NCBI GenBank assembly: GCA_951828385.1
Contig: OX639973.1
Coordinates: 2,719,200 to 2,783,199, forward strand
Reading direction: 5' to 3'
DNA from: an uncultured Poribacteria bacterium
Lineage (GTDB): Bacteria > Poribacteria > WGA-4E > WGA-3G
Length of the DNA stretch: 64,000 bases
Numbering within the stretch: position 1 is the stretch's first letter; each line of letters begins with the position of its first letter. The notes under the pieces are model-generated. The model had not been told where the DNA came from, searched no databases, and saw nothing but the letters and a program-made list of their open reading frames with translations. This document shows, piece by piece, positions 38,197 to 47,437 of the stretch. A program made the position numbers and the translations under genes.

Positions 38197-38478
38197 TTAT
38201 GATGATTGGCTAACGACCCAAGCAATGAAAACGAAAAATAGTGCAATTAATACGATTACGATTACAGTTAAGTAGACCGGATTTGATCTTCCCACAAAAC
38301 TTTTGTTAATATTTTCGTCGCGATCTTCCTGAATTTTTCCTGCTAACAATTCCTTTTCAGCTCGTGTGAGTGTCTTTTTTTCAGTGGGAAGTTCCGTTGA
38401 AACCGAACGCCTCTTCTGCCGTTGCATTTTTTTCGTGGATTTGTATGTCTTAAGGCTAATACCTTTGAGCTTGTACAT
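38197..38478 (-). CDS. Small protein with one C-terminal membrane helix
   Basis: This 93-residue protein has a basic N-terminal half (KTYKSTKKMQRQKRR), an acidic middle (LAGKIQEDRDENINKSF) and one hydrophobic helix near the end (YLTVIVIVLIALFFVFIAWVV). AGGGGAAG precedes the ATG at 38478 and excludes the longer frame, which would overlap larE. It begins 13 bases after larE, so it shares that transcript. The family is not recognised. Confidence 0.6.
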   Translation of the reverse strand: MYKLKGISLKTYKSTKKMQRQKRRSVSTELPTEKKTLTRAEKELLAGKIQEDRDENINKSFVGRSNPVYLTVIVIVLIALFFVFIAWVVSQSS

Positions 38479-38491
38479 TATCCGCTTCCCC

Positions 38492-39325
38492 TTAAGAAAT
38501 CGTAACCCCCTCGTTAAGGCTCCCGGAACGGTATCCCTGCAAGTCGAGCGTGACATGCGCATATCCGAGCGTTTTAAAGTGTGCGCTGATGTCGCGCCGC
38601 ACAGCTTTTGAAAGTATCCGTGAAATTTCCGCTGCTTCAAGTTCAATTCGTGCAAGTTCACCGTGATGACGGACACGGAATTGCCGAATCCCTAAATCGT
38701 AGAGAAATTGCTCGGCGGCATCCACCTGCCGTAGCAATTCACGGGTGATGCGCATACCGTAAGGAAAGCGAGAAGAGAGACAGGCAAACGCCGGTTTATC
38801 CCATGTCGGGAGTTCCCACGCCTTTGAAATTTCGCGAATCTCTGCTTTCGTCAAGTTCACATCAATCAAAGGGGCTTGGATCCCCATCTGCTTTGCGGCA
38901 TCCATTCCGGGACGGTGGTCGCCGACATCGTCTGGAATTGCGCCGTAGACAATCGTTCCGACATCGTATTTTTCAGCGATGGGACGCAGTTTATCAAACA
39001 ACTCCGTCTTACAAAAAAAGCACCGGTTGGTCGGATTGCTCGCGTAACCCTCCAGGTCCAATTCCTGTGTATTGACGGTTTCAAGGCGAATCCCGATCTG
39101 TTTGGCGATAGCCTGCGCAGCTTTCATTTCTCGGATCGGATAGGAATCAGAAATGGCAGTCACAGCAAGGGCGTTATCCCCCAATGCGTGTTGAGCTGCC
39201 TCGGCGAGAAATGTGCTATCAACACCACCAGAGAAAGCGACGATAACCTTTTTATAAGCACTTAGGCACGTATAAAGGCTGTCAAGTTTTGCCTGTAAAG
39301 TCGGTTCAAGTTTCTGTTTTGACAT
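38492..39325 (-). CDS. larE: ATP-dependent sacrificial sulfur transferase LarE-like
   Basis: This 277-residue PP-loop protein has SGGVDSTFLAEAA (about residues 31-43) and CFFCKTELF. ACLSSRFPYG (about 180-189) holds the Cys that donates sulfur in LarE enzymes with a sacrificial Cys. LarE sulfurates the nickel-pincer cofactor of lactate racemase. larB and larC are not in this window. The ATG at 39325 (MSKQKLEP) is preferred over that at 39349. The gene follows def on the same strand. Confidence 0.85.
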   Translation of the reverse strand: MSKQKLEPTLQAKLDSLYTCLSAYKKVIVAFSGGVDSTFLAEAAQHALGDNALAVTAISDSYPIREMKAAQAIAKQIGIRLETVNTQELDLEGYASNPTNRCFFCKTELFDKLRPIAEKYDVGTIVYGAIPDDVGDHRPGMDAAKQMGIQAPLIDVNLTKAEIREISKAWELPTWDKPAFACLSSRFPYGMRITRELLRQVDAAEQFLYDLGIRQFRVRHHGELARIELEAAEISRILSKAVRRDISAHFKTLGYAHVTLDLQGYRSGSLNEGVTIS

Positions 39326-39370
39326 ATATTTCTCAATGTGTAACGGCATGACAGAGCATGCCTACTACTT

Positions 39371-39970
39371 TTAAGACGGTCGTTCAGCTTGTTGTATTCT
39401 CAGCAACTCGTCTCTCAGTAATTGCCGTTTTAATCCGCTAATCCGGTCAATAAAAAGTACGCCGTTGAGATGATCGACTTCGTGTAGCAACACACGTGCC
39501 AACAAGCCATCGGCTTCAACGCGAACAGATTCGCTCCGGATATCAATTCCCTCAACGACAATTTTCTCTGGACGTTTCACTTCCGCCGTCACATCTGGGA
39601 TACTGAGACATCCTTCGTCAGCGAACGCTTCACCCTCGGCACTCAGAATTTCTGGGTTGAATAGTACTAAGGGTTCGTAGGCTTCATCGTCATCTTCGCC
39701 TATGTCAACAATGATAAGCCGCTTCAAAACACCGACTTGCGTTGCCGCGAGTCCGATACCGTTGCCTGTCGCGTACAGCGTCTCTAACATCTGTACAGCG
39801 AGTTGGCGTTCTGCCTCCGTGATCTCTACGACCGGTTCGGCTCTTTTGCGGAGCACCGGGTCACCGTAATAACGTAGCTGCAAGGGTGCTGTTTCACGCA
39901 GCACAACATCATCTTCGCTGCTTACATCCGAGGCGGGTGTGTCCTTGGGTTTTCTTTTCCGTTTTGGCAT
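39371..39970 (-). CDS. def: Peptide deformylase
   Basis: This 199-residue metalloenzyme removes the N-terminal formyl group from new proteins. All three motifs are present: GIGLAATQ (about residue 75), EGCLSIP (about 117) and LLHEVDHLNG (about 158). The N-terminal 25 residues are an added basic/acidic stretch (KRKRKPKDTPASD) not seen in short deformylases. It lies upstream of larE. Confidence 0.95.
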   Translation of the reverse strand: MPKRKRKPKDTPASDVSSEDDVVLRETAPLQLRYYGDPVLRKRAEPVVEITEAERQLAVQMLETLYATGNGIGLAATQVGVLKRLIIVDIGEDDDEAYEPLVLFNPEILSAEGEAFADEGCLSIPDVTAEVKRPEKIVVEGIDIRSESVRVEADGLLARVLLHEVDHLNGVLFIDRISGLKRQLLRDELLRIQQAERPS

Positions 39971-40074
39971 GTATCAGGAACATCTCCCATTTCTGAGAAA
40001 AATAACTTTTAATAGGGTAACACTTATTGCAAATTCTGTCAAGCAAAAGTTTGTGTGCCAAAAATATACAGTGG

Positions 40075-40106
40075 GAGAGTCGGGGTTACAAACCCCTCCT
40101 ACAAGA
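40075..40106. repeat. Short hairpin repeat
   Basis: GGGGTT-ACA-AACCCC forms a 6-bp stem within GTCGGGGTTACAAACCCCTCC, just after the GT39-like gene. It resembles a mobile intergenic repeat seen as REP-like units elsewhere. Confidence 0.4.
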
Positions 40107-40113
40107 GTCATTA

Positions 40114-41670
40114 TCAAGGGGCAGACATTAGGTAAAGATAAAAACCTTCGTCTCTAACGGTTGAACCGGTAAATTTAACTAAAAAGGAGAGTTTGTACTG
40201 CTCTATTTGTTTAGCACTTAGTGAACCATTCAAGATAATTAACACGGCTTGAGACTTCTCATTGCTTAGCGTTTTTGCTGCTTCAATGACGCGACGCTTT
40301 GAAATTGAATGGGTGCGTGCTTTGTCCCATCTGATAAAGGAGCCGAAACGACTGCTACGCGGATAGTAAATTTGCCGCGGTTCCTGTAGGTACCCGACGA
40401 CAGTACTTACAGCAGAATCCTTATTCCCAATCATTGGAAGACCTTGCATACCTTGTGACTTGATATATTTGGCTGTCAATTTGCCGTAAGAGAAAATATG
40501 GCGATGCTCCATGCGGACAGCTATAACACCACCAACAGCATGACAAATCAGCAGTAGCGTCAAAACCGCTGTCCCTGACACATTCAAACCCCGATTCACC
40601 GTAGAATCCGTCTCCGCTTGTTCAGCTTTACTGAAATTTACCGCTGGAGATTCCCGGTAAATCCAACAGCACATCAGAAACGTAAGGAACAGGAAACCGT
40701 GATGCCGGATACTGCCATGATATTTCACATAGAAAAATGTCAGGAGTCCAAACGTCGAAATGAAATAGGTAAGCAACGCAGTCGGTCGTTTGAGAAATAC
40801 CAACACACTGAAAAGCATTAGAAAATAGCAGAGTGGAACTTGAATGGTTTGGAAAAGAGGATAGCTTGTTAGGACGTTTGACCCCCAAAAATGGAGTGTA
40901 GCCTTTGGGATTGGAAGATACGCGCGGAAAATCAATTTGACAATATCATTGACACGTTTCGCATCATAGTTAAAGTTCCATGCAACAGCGAAACCAGTAT
41001 CCGGTGGCGGATTGAGTTGTAAAACCGATGTCATAATACCGATACCGATAAGTGTGAACCCGATCCAGATGGATCTTTTATCTTCTATAGCCGCAATTTC
41101 CTCGTTTAGAGGCTTAAGAAACCGACCCCCGAAAACATATTCGCAACAGAGGGCGATACCTATCGCTATGACGACGATCAACGCATGAACACTCGTATGC
41201 GCAAGGAGAAATAACACACAACCCACCCAGATAAAACGTTTGTAACGTTCCCTGAAAAGGACACAAAAAACAGTTATCAGCAGAAGTCCAAGCGCGTAGT
41301 TTCGGGCGACAATCGCGTATTCATAGAGAACGAAGTAGCCGAAACAGAAGAGCAGTTTCTGAAACCAGTTGAACGGCGCATAGCGAACGAAAAGGTAGAC
41401 GGTAACACCTGTAATCAGGAGATGGAGCATCTGCATCATGACTGGGGAATGGCTGATGCGACTCAGCGGCATGAGGCAGAGATGCCATAACCCCGGATGC
41501 CCCTCATATTTGAGATTCGCGAAGAGATTAAAGAGCGAGGTGCTGTCCCGCGCCAGAAGCCACGCCTGAATTTCATCGCGCCACATCTCATGGTGGCTCG
41601 CCGTAAATGCACCAACCACAAGAAAAAGGAACGTTAAACCGAGCGCGTAGTGTTTATCCTTTTTGTCCAT
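40114..41670 (-). CDS. GT39/ArnT-like membrane glycosyltransferase, copy 2
   Basis: This 518-residue protein has ten or more membrane helices. The N-terminal loop has MWRDEIQAW with the Asp-Glu pair typical of polyprenol-phosphate-dependent transferases (PMT/ArnT). The EGHPGLWH motif follows near residue 57, and the C-terminus is a soluble periplasmic-like domain. It is a tandem duplicate of the gene at 41699-43255. Residues about 19-177 are nearly identical in both, and the remainder differs. The transferred sugar is unknown. Confidence 0.7.
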   Translation of the reverse strand: MDKKDKHYALGLTFLFLVVGAFTASHHEMWRDEIQAWLLARDSTSLFNLFANLKYEGHPGLWHLCLMPLSRISHSPVMMQMLHLLITGVTVYLFVRYAPFNWFQKLLFCFGYFVLYEYAIVARNYALGLLLITVFCVLFRERYKRFIWVGCVLFLLAHTSVHALIVVIAIGIALCCEYVFGGRFLKPLNEEIAAIEDKRSIWIGFTLIGIGIMTSVLQLNPPPDTGFAVAWNFNYDAKRVNDIVKLIFRAYLPIPKATLHFWGSNVLTSYPLFQTIQVPLCYFLMLFSVLVFLKRPTALLTYFISTFGLLTFFYVKYHGSIRHHGFLFLTFLMCCWIYRESPAVNFSKAEQAETDSTVNRGLNVSGTAVLTLLLICHAVGGVIAVRMEHRHIFSYGKLTAKYIKSQGMQGLPMIGNKDSAVSTVVGYLQEPRQIYYPRSSRFGSFIRWDKARTHSISKRRVIEAAKTLSNEKSQAVLIILNGSLSAKQIEQYKLSFLVKFTGSTVRDEGFYLYLMSAP

Positions 41671-41698
41671 CGTTTACATTGCAACCTAATAAACTGTG

Positions 41699-43255
41699 TC
41701 ATGGCGGAGGCATTAGATAGAGATGGAAACCCTCATCACCAACAACGGAACCGGTAAATTTGGCTACGGAAGTGAGATAATGCTGTTGACGCAGTTCAGT
41801 ACCTAAAGCGCGGTTCAAGATAATTAGCACCTCTTTATTTTTCTCGACACTCAGCGTTTTCGCGGCTTCAATAACGAGTGTATCGGGAGCATTGTGCGTG
41901 CGCGCCTTGTCCCACCTGACAAAAGAACCGAGTCGACTGCCTCGTGGATAGTAAACCTGTCGCGGTTTCTCCAAATAGCCAACGACAGTGCTAACTGCAT
42001 AATCAATATCCCCAACCATCGGGAGATCTTGCATACCTTGCGACTTGATATATTCGGCTGTGAGTTTGCCATAAGAGAAAATATGGCGATGCTCCATCCT
42101 GACGGCTGTAATACCACCGATCGCATGGCAGATCAGGAGTAACGTTACAAGCACCGTCGCCACCATATTTAGAACCCGATCTATTGCAGAATCCGTATCC
42201 TGTTGCTCAGCCTTGCCGAGCTTGATCACTGGAGAGTCTCGGTAAATCCAACAGCACATCAGAAATGCAAGGAACAGGAAACCGTGATGCCGGATACTGC
42301 CGTGATATTTGACATAGAAAAATGTCAGGAGTCCAAACGTTGAAATGAGATAGATAAGCAGCGCAGTCGGACGTTTGTGGAATAACAGTAGGCTGAAAAG
42401 CATCAGGAAATAGCAGAGCGAAACTTGGATCGATCCGAAAAACGGATAGGTTGTGAGTAGGTTTGAACCCCAAAAACCGAACACGGGTCTCGTGACCGGA
42501 AGATATGCACGGGAAATCAGTTTAACAATATCGTTCACACGTTTCGTTTCAAAGTTAAAGTTCCATGCAACAGCAAAACCTGTATCTGGTGGTGGGTTGA
42601 GTTGTAAAACCGCTGTAAGAATACCAACACCGATAAGTGCGAAGCCGATCCAGATAGGTCTTTTATCTTCTATAGCCTCAACCTCTTGACTTAGAGATTT
42701 AAGAAACCTACCGCCAAAGAAATATTCGCAACAGAGGGCAATGCCTATCGCTATGACGACGATCAACGCATGAACACTCGTATGCGCAAGCAGAAACAGC
42801 ACACAACCCACCCAGATAAAACGTTTGTAACGTTCCCTGAAAAGCACACAAAAAACAGTTATCAGCAGAAGTCCAAGCGCGTAGTTTCGGGCGACAATCG
42901 CGTATTCATAGAGAACGAAGTAGCCGAAACAGAAGAGCAGTTTCTGGAACCAGTTGAACGGCGCGTAGCGAACGAAAAGGTAGACGGTAACACCCGTAAT
43001 CAGGAGATGGAGCATCTGCATCATGACTGGGGAATGGCTGATGCGACTCAGCGGCATGAGACAGAGATGCCATAACCCCGGATGCCCCTCATATTTGAGA
43101 TTCGCGAAGAGATTAAAGAGCGAGGTGCTGTCCCGCGCCAGAAGCCACGCCTGAATTTCATCGCGCCACATCTCATGGTGGCTCGCAGTAAACGCACCGA
43201 CTGCAAGAAAAAGGACCGTCAAACCGAACGCGTAGTGTTTATCCTTTTTGCCCAT
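41699..43255 (-). CDS. GT39/ArnT-like membrane glycosyltransferase, copy 1
   Basis: This is a 518-residue paralog of the downstream gene with the same DE loop and helix layout. It lies 28 bases upstream of copy 2 and shares its length exactly. The near-identical 5' part and diverged 3' part suggest recent gene conversion. The C-terminal domain (DLPMVGDIDYAVSTVVGYL) may define acceptor or partner specificity. Confidence 0.7.
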   Translation of the reverse strand: MGKKDKHYAFGLTVLFLAVGAFTASHHEMWRDEIQAWLLARDSTSLFNLFANLKYEGHPGLWHLCLMPLSRISHSPVMMQMLHLLITGVTVYLFVRYAPFNWFQKLLFCFGYFVLYEYAIVARNYALGLLLITVFCVLFRERYKRFIWVGCVLFLLAHTSVHALIVVIAIGIALCCEYFFGGRFLKSLSQEVEAIEDKRPIWIGFALIGVGILTAVLQLNPPPDTGFAVAWNFNFETKRVNDIVKLISRAYLPVTRPVFGFWGSNLLTTYPFFGSIQVSLCYFLMLFSLLLFHKRPTALLIYLISTFGLLTFFYVKYHGSIRHHGFLFLAFLMCCWIYRDSPVIKLGKAEQQDTDSAIDRVLNMVATVLVTLLLICHAIGGITAVRMEHRHIFSYGKLTAEYIKSQGMQDLPMVGDIDYAVSTVVGYLEKPRQVYYPRGSRLGSFVRWDKARTHNAPDTLVIEAAKTLSVEKNKEVLIILNRALGTELRQQHYLTSVAKFTGSVVGDEGFHLYLMPPP

Positions 43256-43295
43256 TGTTTACATTGTGCCCCTTCAATCAATGCTCTCTATCGGG

Positions 43296-44378
43296 TTACT
43301 GGATCGTGAGGCTCGAAATCGGCAGCCATAAACCACCGGTACTCTTTGCTACGAATTTCTGGAAAGGTTCATCACGACCAATAACATCCACTTTGATTCT
43401 GGAAGTCTTCATCTTCATCACGACATCCATAGAGGAATATGCCCCGCTGACATACTCATCTGTCACGAAAATAAAGTGGACTTCAGCGGCGCGCCGGAAT
43501 TTTACCTCATCCGCAGCGCGAATCAGTGCGTCTAAGCCATTTTCGTCGCCTCGGAATTTCAATTGCGACAAGACTTTTTTAACCTGAGAAATAGAACGCG
43601 TCTGCGGAATCACCTCAAAGTCCAATCCGAGGAGACCATACCCGGTCCCAGCGCGAAAGGCAACGACACCGATAGTGAAGTCCATCCCAGCACTATCAAA
43701 GAGATCCGTCATATTATTGAGATGTTCTCGGACAGCATTAATGTCGTTTTTCATACTGCCACTCCCATCAACAACAAAGACGACATCAACGAGATCGGTG
43801 CTACGATTTGCGACAATATGTCTGCCGACTTTGGTCAACGCTAAATCAGGAAGCGTAAGCCCTTCAAGGTCGGCGGAAGATTCATCATCGGTTCCATCTA
43901 AGAAACCGCGCCCAACACCGCCGAGCCGCCCATTTCCTGAGATGCGTGAACTTAATCCCCTCCCAGTGCTACCCGTACCTGATCCACCGACCGGTTTAGC
44001 CTGTAAACCTTTCTCATAGCTCCCTTCTTCTGAACGGACCGGTGAGGCGAGCTCCGGTGTCTGTAATTCGACTGTCGCATCTGGATACGATACAAGGGCT
44101 GCCGATGTCTCAAGCGATGGGGGCTCAACCTCAACAGTTTTCATCTGCTGCATATTCTCCGCAGCTGCCGAGGGTTGAAAGGAGAAACGCGGGAGTCTTC
44201 TGTCTATATGCAGCGATTTTCGTGAGCGGACCTTGAAGATCTCAATCTCAGTAACCGGCTTAACGTGCCAGTCATGCCTTTGTCGATACAAGGTCCCAAG
44301 CACGAGCAGTAGAAGGATATGAAGCCCAATGGAAATAATGAGAGCATTTGGGATAGTTTTTTTAAAAAGGACTTTCAT
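43296..44378 (-). CDS. Membrane-anchored von Willebrand A domain protein
   Basis: This 360-residue protein has one N-terminal membrane helix (ALIISIGLHILLLLVLGTL, about residues 12-30) and a Pro/Ser-rich linker. Its VWA domain begins VDVVFVVDGSGSMKN (about residue 197); DGSGS is the metal-ion site. The linker carries a Gly-rich stretch (GGSGTGSTGRGLSSR). The design resembles TonB-like or Bat-type anchored VWA proteins. A promoter at 44441-44470 fits a leader of about 60 bases. Confidence 0.75.
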   Translation of the reverse strand: MKVLFKKTIPNALIISIGLHILLLLVLGTLYRQRHDWHVKPVTEIEIFKVRSRKSLHIDRRLPRFSFQPSAAAENMQQMKTVEVEPPSLETSAALVSYPDATVELQTPELASPVRSEEGSYEKGLQAKPVGGSGTGSTGRGLSSRISGNGRLGGVGRGFLDGTDDESSADLEGLTLPDLALTKVGRHIVANRSTDLVDVVFVVDGSGSMKNDINAVREHLNNMTDLFDSAGMDFTIGVVAFRAGTGYGLLGLDFEVIPQTRSISQVKKVLSQLKFRGDENGLDALIRAADEVKFRRAAEVHFIFVTDEYVSGAYSSMDVVMKMKTSRIKVDVIGRDEPFQKFVAKSTGGLWLPISSLTIQ

Positions 44379-44440
44379 TTCTATATATTCCCCAACTCGG
44401 TAATGCGTTACATGCCGCTTGTCAGTCCGTAGTGAGAATT

Positions 44441-44470
44441 ATTATACCACTATGTCCATGTACATTTCAA
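44441..44470 (-). promoter_or_regulatory. Promoter of the VWA gene
   Basis: On the minus strand TTGAAA (44470-44465), 18 bases, TATAAT (44446-44441). Confidence 0.55.
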
Positions 44471-44529
44471 GTATAGAAAAAAGTTGACGAAAATGTTAAA
44501 ATTTGGTATCCTATAGAATAGATAGGGCG

Positions 44530-44607
44530 TGCCTTGCTACGGGTAGTGAGGATGGCACACTCCTTGTATGGGATTGGGATGAGGTCCTGAAAAACTGGGA
44601 TCCGTAG
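44530..44607 (+). pseudogene. WD40-repeat gene remnant
   Basis: A 25-codon stretch reads LATGSEDGTLLVWDWDEV and ends at TAG (44605-44607). This is the last blade of a WD40 propeller. The upstream part is missing, so it is the tail of a deleted gene. The remaining bases of 44379-44841 hold only promoter-like boxes and the small frame below. Confidence 0.5.
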
Positions 44608-44677
44608 GAAAATTAAGCAGTTGAAAAAGTTAGAGAATTCTGATAGACTATTGTAACAGCACGGAAACCATCTTTCA

Positions 44678-44821
44678 GTGGATAAGGAGGCTGGAGTTGT
44701 ATTGGAGGCTGAAGATGCTGCTGCGGCGCAAATACTCTTAGAAGAGCAGCAAAAACTCTTTGAAGAATTTCCGTTTTTAAGGGATATGCTTATTGAGCAC
44801 GGCTTTCAACCCTTGGAGTAA
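44678..44821 (+). CDS. Small acidic protein or gene fragment
   Basis: A 47-residue frame begins with GTG at 44678 (VDKEAGVVLEAEDAAAAQIL, then LEEQQKLFEEFPFLRDMLIEHGF). It is clean protein-like sequence but has no ribosome site, and the frame is open back to a TAA at 44653. It may be the tail of a longer lost gene. The family is not recognised. Confidence 0.3.
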   Translation: MDKEAGVVLEAEDAAAAQILLEEQQKLFEEFPFLRDMLIEHGFQPLE

Positions 44822-44841
44822 GAGCGATTCAAGAAAGTATA

Positions 44842-45264
44842 ATGTTTTGTTATGATTACCCACGCCCTGCCGTTACTGTTGACATCGTTGTTTTCAGTGG
44901 CGATGCCTTGAGTGTGCTATTGATTCAACGTAAGCACCCGCCGTTTGAAGGACACTGGGCACTACCGGGTGGCTTTATTGAGATGGAAGAACCGCTTGAA
45001 ACATCGGCACTACGCGAGTTAGAAGAAGAAACAGGGGTTACCGATGTAGCACTCACTGAGGTGGGTGTTTTCGGGGCACCGTTTCGTGATCCACGCGGAC
45101 GGGTGATTACTATCGCCTACACTACGGTCGTTGAAAAGTCCACATTAAACCTTAAAGCAGGCTCTGATGCCTCAGAAGTTGCATGGTTCCCCAATACGGA
45201 TTTGCCGAAACTCGCGTTTGATCATAGTGAAATCATCCAAAAGTCACTGGAAACATTAAAATGA
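44842..45264 (+). CDS. NUDIX hydrolase
   Basis: This 140-residue pyrophosphatase has a complete Nudix box, GGFIEMEEPLETSALRELEE followed by ETGV (about residues 49-72). The sequence WALPGG before it and WFPNTDLPKLAFDH after it fit the ADP-ribose/NAD-metabolite subfamily. The stop overlaps the start of the mutarotase gene by four bases (ATGA), so the two are coupled. Confidence 0.85.
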   Translation: MFCYDYPRPAVTVDIVVFSGDALSVLLIQRKHPPFEGHWALPGGFIEMEEPLETSALRELEEETGVTDVALTEVGVFGAPFRDPRGRVITIAYTTVVEKSTLNLKAGSDASEVAWFPNTDLPKLAFDHSEIIQKSLETLK

Positions 45265-45593
45265 AGCACTACGGGTTAACACTAAACCTAAAAAACGATC
45301 CATCGGTTATAGAAAAATACAAAGCGTATCACCGAGATGCCTGGCCCGAGGTCGTCGCTGCCTTGAAATCTGTCGGTATCACAAAAATGAATATTTATCT
45401 GCTCGGGTGCCAGCTGTTTATGGCGATGGAGACAGTTGATACATTTGATATAGACCGTGACTTTCCACGCTATCTTGAAGAAAACCCGAAGTGTAAAGCC
45501 TGGGATGAATTGATGCGAACTTTCCAGGAGCCGGTCGCAGAAGCACAACCAGACGAATGGTGGGCACGCATGGAACCCGTTTTTGAACTATAA
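45261..45593 (+). CDS. rhaM: L-rhamnose mutarotase
   Basis: This 110-residue protein is of the DUF718 family. Family residues are visible: YGLTLNLKND, YKAYHRDAWPEV (active-site Tyr and His, about residues 20-31) and DEWWARMEPVFEL at the C-terminus. The enzyme interconverts anomers of L-rhamnose or a related sugar. It overlaps the NUDIX gene by four bases and is followed six bases later by a sugar kinase. Confidence 0.85.
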   Translation: MKHYGLTLNLKNDPSVIEKYKAYHRDAWPEVVAALKSVGITKMNIYLLGCQLFMAMETVDTFDIDRDFPRYLEENPKCKAWDELMRTFQEPVAEAQPDEWWARMEPVFEL

Positions 45594-45599
45594 ACTAAA

Positions 45600-46451
45600 A
45601 TGAATACATCCGCCCAAACGTCCACAACTTTTCTGTCAATCGGTCACTTCTGTTACGATGTCTCGCCAAATGGGTACATGCTTGGTGGATCCGCTTCATA
45701 CTCAACATTGACTGCGCGGAACCTTGGACACCACGCCCGCGCGGTTACAGCAGTCGGTGCGAACTTTGATCGACAAAATTCGCTCTTAGAAGGCATAGAA
45801 ACGGTTTATCATGAATCCCCTGACACAACGATTTTTGATAACCAATACGATGAAAAGGGACATAGACAACAATTTATCTTAGGGATTGCCCAACAACTCA
45901 AAGGGAACGATGTCCCTGCAGAATGGCGTAGGAGCAATATCGCGTACTTGTGCCCGATCGCTGATGAAGTTTCAGCGGAAGTCGTTCACTGTTTCAGCGA
46001 GGATACATTAATAGGGGCAACACCTCAAGGCTGGCTTCGGCAATGGGATGCCAACGGTAGAGTGGCAGCAAAGCGGTGGGAAACCGCGAAAGAGATTTTG
46101 CCTTATATTGATGTGCTAATCCTCAGTGATGAAGACCTCCGAACCTATCCGGACGAATTAGAGAAATACATTGGATTAGCACCTATTGTTGTGCTAACAC
46201 AGGGCGCGCGAGGCGCGACACTTTTTCAAAACGGCACACAGTTTGCTTCCGATGCATACCCCGTTACAGAGGTGGACCCGACCGGGGCGGGTGATGTTTT
46301 CGCCGCCGCTTTTTTAATCGACTATTATCAGAACCGTTCGGTAGCGGCAGCACTTAACTTCGCACACTGTGTCGCATCCTTCGCTGTAGAAGGCACCGGC
46401 ACCTCTCGTATTCCAAAGTTCGCACAAGTTATGTCAAGATTACGAACATAG
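45600..46451 (+). CDS. PfkB-family carbohydrate kinase
   Basis: This 283-residue ribokinase-like kinase has the N-terminal GGSASYSTLTARNLG (about residues 28-42). The C-terminal signature is DPTGAGDVFAAAFL (about 223-236), where the Asp is the catalytic base. The substrate is unknown; the mutarotase just upstream points to a free sugar. It begins seven bases after rhaM, so the three genes form an operon. Confidence 0.85.
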   Translation: MNTSAQTSTTFLSIGHFCYDVSPNGYMLGGSASYSTLTARNLGHHARAVTAVGANFDRQNSLLEGIETVYHESPDTTIFDNQYDEKGHRQQFILGIAQQLKGNDVPAEWRRSNIAYLCPIADEVSAEVVHCFSEDTLIGATPQGWLRQWDANGRVAAKRWETAKEILPYIDVLILSDEDLRTYPDELEKYIGLAPIVVLTQGARGATLFQNGTQFASDAYPVTEVDPTGAGDVFAAAFLIDYYQNRSVAAALNFAHCVASFAVEGTGTSRIPKFAQVMSRLRT

Positions 46452-46511
46452 TTCGTGAAAATCAGAGCGCGTCGCTCTTAATGAAAAAAGCATTCGCGGG
46501 AAAAGAAAATT

Positions 46512-47369
46512 ATGGCTATTAACTACGACTTCACAGCATACTGCATTAAAACATCACCGACAAATTGGATCATCGGGATGAAGGCTGTTCAGGGAGAAGT
46601 ACCACTGGACATAGTGATCCCTGACGATCAGACACTTCCAGATCCCGACAACCCCGAAATCGTCGGTGTGTTGACAGCGGAGGGATTAGAACGAGAGAGT
46701 ACCGATGGATTGGAACTCTACCGATACCTTCGACAGTTAAACCCGAAAAAAAGTGATGCATTCGGCTACAACGAGGTCGTGATTCGGAACATACACAGCC
46801 GTATCCGCGCCCTGCGGGTTGATGAAGGACTCCGAGTACAAGTTACATACAGTGAGCGGAAAGAACCGTATCGGTCGTTTTCGTACCATATCAAATTAAT
46901 CGGTACTTTCGCGAACTCAGATGCCGAACCCGCTACGCAGGCTGCAGCTGAAACTGACACGCCACACATCCCAGCCCAAAATACGCAACCCCAAGAACAA
47001 ATAAGTCCCGATAACCGTTCAGAACAGCAGACTTATAAAACGACCAATACCTTAGAGAAACTCATCACCTTCACCCAAAACCTACAACAAGAATTGAAAC
47101 AGACGAAAAAAGATCTCGCGGCAGCAGTAGATAAGATTGAACAATTCGAGAACGAGCGGCGCAGCTTCCATGAAATGCAAGACCTTATTCAAGAGGTACT
47201 TGATCGGCTCACCCAGTTAGAAACTTTGGATTCGCGAATTCAGTACCTTGAGACGGACCGAGATCAACTCCAAGACTTTCAACAACTCTTGCGGAAATTC
47301 CTTGTAGCGTTGAGCCGACAGACCAAGACCGTACTTCAAGAACACGACGATGAGACCGAAATTCAGTAA
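46512..47369 (+). CDS. Unrecognised protein with long coiled coil
   Basis: This 285-residue protein has an N-terminal globular part of about 135 residues (MAINYDFTAYCIKTSPTNWI...), a Gln/Pro-rich linker (AQNTQPQEQISPDNRSE), and a long heptad-rich coiled coil from about residue 178 to the end (LEKLITFTQNLQQELKQTKK). No catalytic motif is seen. It stands apart from the preceding operon by 60 bases. I do not know its function. Confidence 0.55.
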   Translation: MAINYDFTAYCIKTSPTNWIIGMKAVQGEVPLDIVIPDDQTLPDPDNPEIVGVLTAEGLERESTDGLELYRYLRQLNPKKSDAFGYNEVVIRNIHSRIRALRVDEGLRVQVTYSERKEPYRSFSYHIKLIGTFANSDAEPATQAAAETDTPHIPAQNTQPQEQISPDNRSEQQTYKTTNTLEKLITFTQNLQQELKQTKKDLAAAVDKIEQFENERRSFHEMQDLIQEVLDRLTQLETLDSRIQYLETDRDQLQDFQQLLRKFLVALSRQTKTVLQEHDDETEIQ

Positions 47370-47437
47370 ATAGGCAGACTTGAAAAACGCCGGCAGATGA
47401 TTGCGGCCGCCACTCGGCGAAAAAGGAGAACATTTTC

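Noticed and set aside
40114-43255. Tandem glycosyltransferases as an assembly duplication
   Set aside because: The later two thirds of the copies differ throughout in protein and DNA, so both are real.
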